Shown: positions 62,842 through 64,000 of the stretch, one piece after another | Numbering within the stretch: the stretch's first letter is position 1 | Layout: the number at the start of each line of letters is the position of its first letter | Origin: an uncultured Tateyamaria sp. | GTDB taxonomy: Bacteria; Pseudomonadota; Alphaproteobacteria; Rhodobacterales; Rhodobacteraceae | NCBI RefSeq assembly: GCF_947503045.1 | Contig: NZ_CANNCF010000001.1 | Span: 992,001 to 1,056,000, forward strand | Length of the DNA: 64,000 bases | Reading direction: 5' to 3' | Made by a program: the position numbers and the translations under genes | The notes under the pieces: generated by a model | Told to the model about the DNA's origin: nothing | Seen by the model: only the letters and a program-made list of their open reading frames with translations | Database searches by the model: none

Positions 62842-63444
62842 ATGGCCCGCACCACAGGTTCCCATTCCGACATCACCGGCCCGCGCGTGCGCGCAGCGGC
62901 GCTGAAACTGTTTGCGCGTGACGGCTTTGCCGCCGTGTCGATGCGCCAGATTGCCCGCGAGGTCGGTGTGCAGGCGGGGGCGTTGTACAACTACACGCCG
63001 GACAAACAGACGCTGCTTTTTGATCTGATGCGCACCCATATGGAGGAGTTGCTGGAGGCGCTGCCTGCCCCTGCCGATGCCTCCGTCATGGACCGGCTTG
63101 AGGAGTTTGTGCGGTTTCACATCGCCTTTCACCACGAACGCCCCGATGCGGTGTTCATCGCCTACATGGAGCTGCGCAGTCTGGAGCCGGAGAACTTTGC
63201 CCGGATCGAAGCGTTGCGGCGGCGGTATGAAACGGCGCTGGAGGATATTCTCGCCGCGGGAGCAGCGCAGGATGTGTTTGTCGTGGCTGACACCAAGATC
63301 ACCACGTTGGCCGTGATTGCGATGCTGACCGGCGTCACCACGTGGTTTCGCGCCGGTGGGCGGCTGAGCCTTGGGGCCGTGCAGGATCAGTATTGGGACA
63401 TGGTGCGGCGCATGGTGACGCGCCCGCCCGGCGGGACTGTTTGA
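62842..63444 (+). CDS. TetR-family transcriptional regulator
   Basis: This 200-aa regulator has the TetR HTH at about residues 14-60 (RVRAAALKLFARDGFAAVSM then RQIAREVGVQAGALYNYTPD). The C-terminal ligand and dimer domain (about 75-195) has HIAFHHERPDAVFIAYMELR and ends MVRRMVTRPPGGTV, like TetR_C domains of acyl-CoA or fatty-acid-responsive members. The start ATG 62842 follows the operator closely. The divergent lipoprotein gene and genes beyond the window are its possible targets. The inducer is unknown. Confidence 0.9.
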   Translation: MARTTGSHSDITGPRVRAAALKLFARDGFAAVSMRQIAREVGVQAGALYNYTPDKQTLLFDLMRTHMEELLEALPAPADASVMDRLEEFVRFHIAFHHERPDAVFIAYMELRSLEPENFARIEALRRRYETALEDILAAGAAQDVFVVADTKITTLAVIAMLTGVTTWFRAGGRLSLGAVQDQYWDMVRRMVTRPPGGTV

Positions 63445-63459
63445 CCCTGCGGGCCAAAG

Positions 63460-63477
63460 GCGCCCGCCCGCCGACCC
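63460..63477 (+). repeat. 18-nt intergenic repeat, copy 2
   Basis: GCGCCCGCCCGCCGACCC, identical to 22035-22052. It lies inside the loop of the CCTGCGGG/CCCGCAGG inverted repeat behind the TetR gene. Confidence 0.6.
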
Positions 63478-63543
63478 GCAGGCCTGTTCTGAGGGGAAAG
63501 CGACGGGAACCACCACAGCCGTTTGGTTCTCTCATTCCCGAGG

Positions 63544-63559
63544 ACCTGTATATACAGGT
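63544..63559. promoter_or_regulatory. 16-bp perfect palindrome resembling joined lux-box halves
   Basis: ACCTGTATATACAGGT is fully self-complementary. Its outer halves, ACCTGTA and TACAGGT, are those of the classical LuxR lux box, but the 20-bp box has a 6-nt centre and here only TA remains. The location between convergent genes is unusual for an activator site. It may bind another dimeric regulator. Confidence 0.4.
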
Positions 63560-63717
63560 GGGTGCCAGGTAAACGGACCAGGATCCGCACAGAGCCAGCT
63601 CCCTCGGAATTGCTTAAGGCCACCGGAATGCAACCTGTCACGAGATGGGCAGAACCCGTCAATGAGGTAGATAGGGTGTCGGGTGCTGCGCGGCAATAGC
63701 GCTGTTGCGTCCTTGGG

Positions 63718-63763
63718 TGACGGGCCCTCCGGGGGGGATTTTTTGAAATCAGAGAAGGGGGCT
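63718..63763 (+). repeat. Dispersed intergenic repeat, copy D (partial)
   Basis: GGGGGGGATTTTTTGAAAT and CAGAGAAGGGGGC match the T-run and tail blocks of copies at 9006, 11641 and 20071; the left hairpin is reduced to GGGCCCTCCGGG. It lies between the TetR gene and the convergent SRPBCC gene. Confidence 0.6.
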
Positions 63764-63778
63764 CTGGCGGGTGTTGCG

Positions 63779-64000
63779 CTATGTGGTGTTGGGCGCGCCT
63801 TGTGCGCCGTTGAGGTGGTCGCGCAGGCTGGTTTCAAAGAAGTGCTGCCAGCCCCGCATGCAGATGTCGAAACAGGGCAGGGTGGGGACGAGGCCGCGAT
63901 GGGTCAGTTGGATTTGGCTCCCCGTATCTGTGCCTGTGATCTGCCAGAGCAGCGTTGTCCCGACCCATTCGGCGCGGTCATCGACGCCGTCCATGATCAT
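63779..64000 (-). CDS. SRPBCC/AHSA1-like domain protein (5' truncated by window edge)
   Basis: Only the last 73 residues are inside the window. They include WVGTTLLWQITGTDTGSQIQ, LTHRGLVPTLPCFDICMRGW and QHFFETSLRDHLNGAQGAPN. This is the C-terminal half of an SRPBCC (Bet v 1/START-like, activator-of-Hsp90-homologue) fold: a strand, a beta turn and the long terminal helix with WxxFF-SL. It would bind a hydrophobic ligand. The N-terminus lies beyond 64000, so length and start cannot be judged. Confidence 0.75.
   Translation of the reverse strand: MIMDGVDDRAEWVGTTLLWQITGTDTGSQIQLTHRGLVPTLPCFDICMRGWQHFFETSLRDHLNGAQGAPNTT

Larger units (their letters stand above)
63445..63778. other. Intergenic region after the TetR gene
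   Basis: These 334 nt contain no credible gene. They hold an 8-bp inverted repeat behind the TetR stop (CCTGCGGG 63446-63453 with CCCGCAGG 63475-63482), a second copy of the 18-nt repeat, the palindrome at 63544-63559 and a copy of the dispersed intergenic repeat at 63718. The rest shows no features I can support. Confidence 0.5.

Noticed and set aside
1..64000. CRISPR array, prophage or insertion sequence
   Set aside because: No regularly spaced repeats, phage structural genes, transposase or terminal inverted repeats were found in either strand.

Overview
The window looks like chromosomal DNA of an aerobic anoxygenic phototrophic member of the Rhodobacteraceae (Roseobacter group, Alphaproteobacteria). 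The evidence is GC-rich coding, an LH2 antenna operon (pucB-pucA-pucC) behind two TGT-N12-ACA PpsR/CrtJ-type boxes, a PopZ-family (DUF2497) protein next to tolC, a non-RHH PutA with a divergent Lrp/AsnC regulator, an alphaproteobacterial-type LexA box (GTTC-N7-GTTC), and many small conserved alphaproteobacterial families (DUF1992, DUF3572, DUF983). No prophage, insertion sequence, CRISPR array or rRNA was seen. Two tRNA genes are present, Leu-UAA and Glu-UUC.

Layout. 0-5 kb: the 3' end of tolC, a PopZ-like polar organizer, a small membrane protein, efp and ygfZ. 5-12 kb: a GT2 glycosyltransferase, an MsbA-like ABC exporter, two PLP aminotransferases, a tiny Tat-signal protein and an enoyl-CoA hydratase. 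12-20 kb: valS, a DUF3592 protein, a solitary CoxL/XdhB-type molybdenum hydroxylase subunit overlapping a DUF2235 hydrolase, and a thioesterase. 20-30 kb: the metF/metR divergon with a perfect MetR box, an NADP-dependent oxidoreductase, an IMPase, a GFA/rhomboid pair, the putA/putR divergon, a TPR protein and tRNA-Leu. 30-38 kb: a large chemoreceptor, metG, an MFS transporter, YceI, an orphan ImuA-like SOS gene and an aldo-keto reductase. 39-43 kb: a carnitine-to-glycine-betaine operon (BKACE, lipocalin-like lipoprotein, carnitine dehydrogenase-thioesterase fusion, SDR) facing an XRE regulator. 43-51 kb: a desaturase, a DMT exporter, NUDIX/DUF983, a four-gene EF-hand/ECF sigma/membrane/metal-sensor cluster, a PleD-like diguanylate cyclase, DUF3572 and a HAD phosphatase. 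51-53 kb: a non-pyrrolysine MttB-family methyltransferase. 53-58 kb: an H-NOX-like sensor without the canonical haem histidine, its HNOBA-GGDEF partner, then the puc operon ending in an unrecognised repeat protein. 58-64 kb: tRNA-Glu, the hom-glpX-recJ operon, a lipoprotein, a TetR regulator and the 3' end of an SRPBCC protein.

How the parts work together. Carnitine catabolism would deliver glycine betaine and acetoacetate. The MttB homologue about 9 kb away is a plausible, unproven, methylamine or betaine demethylase. Two diguanylate cyclases, the chemoreceptor and the H-NOX pair form a signalling layer immediately upstream of the light-harvesting genes. The most unusual features are in the puc region: an LH2 alpha chain with the Phe44/Leu45 pair typical of blue-shifted LH3 antennae, a roughly 55-residue C-terminal extension on that chain, and a translationally coupled 227-aa protein built from FWP(T/M)PLLS repeats. 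The H-NOX-like protein and the EF-hand/ECF cluster also merit attention.
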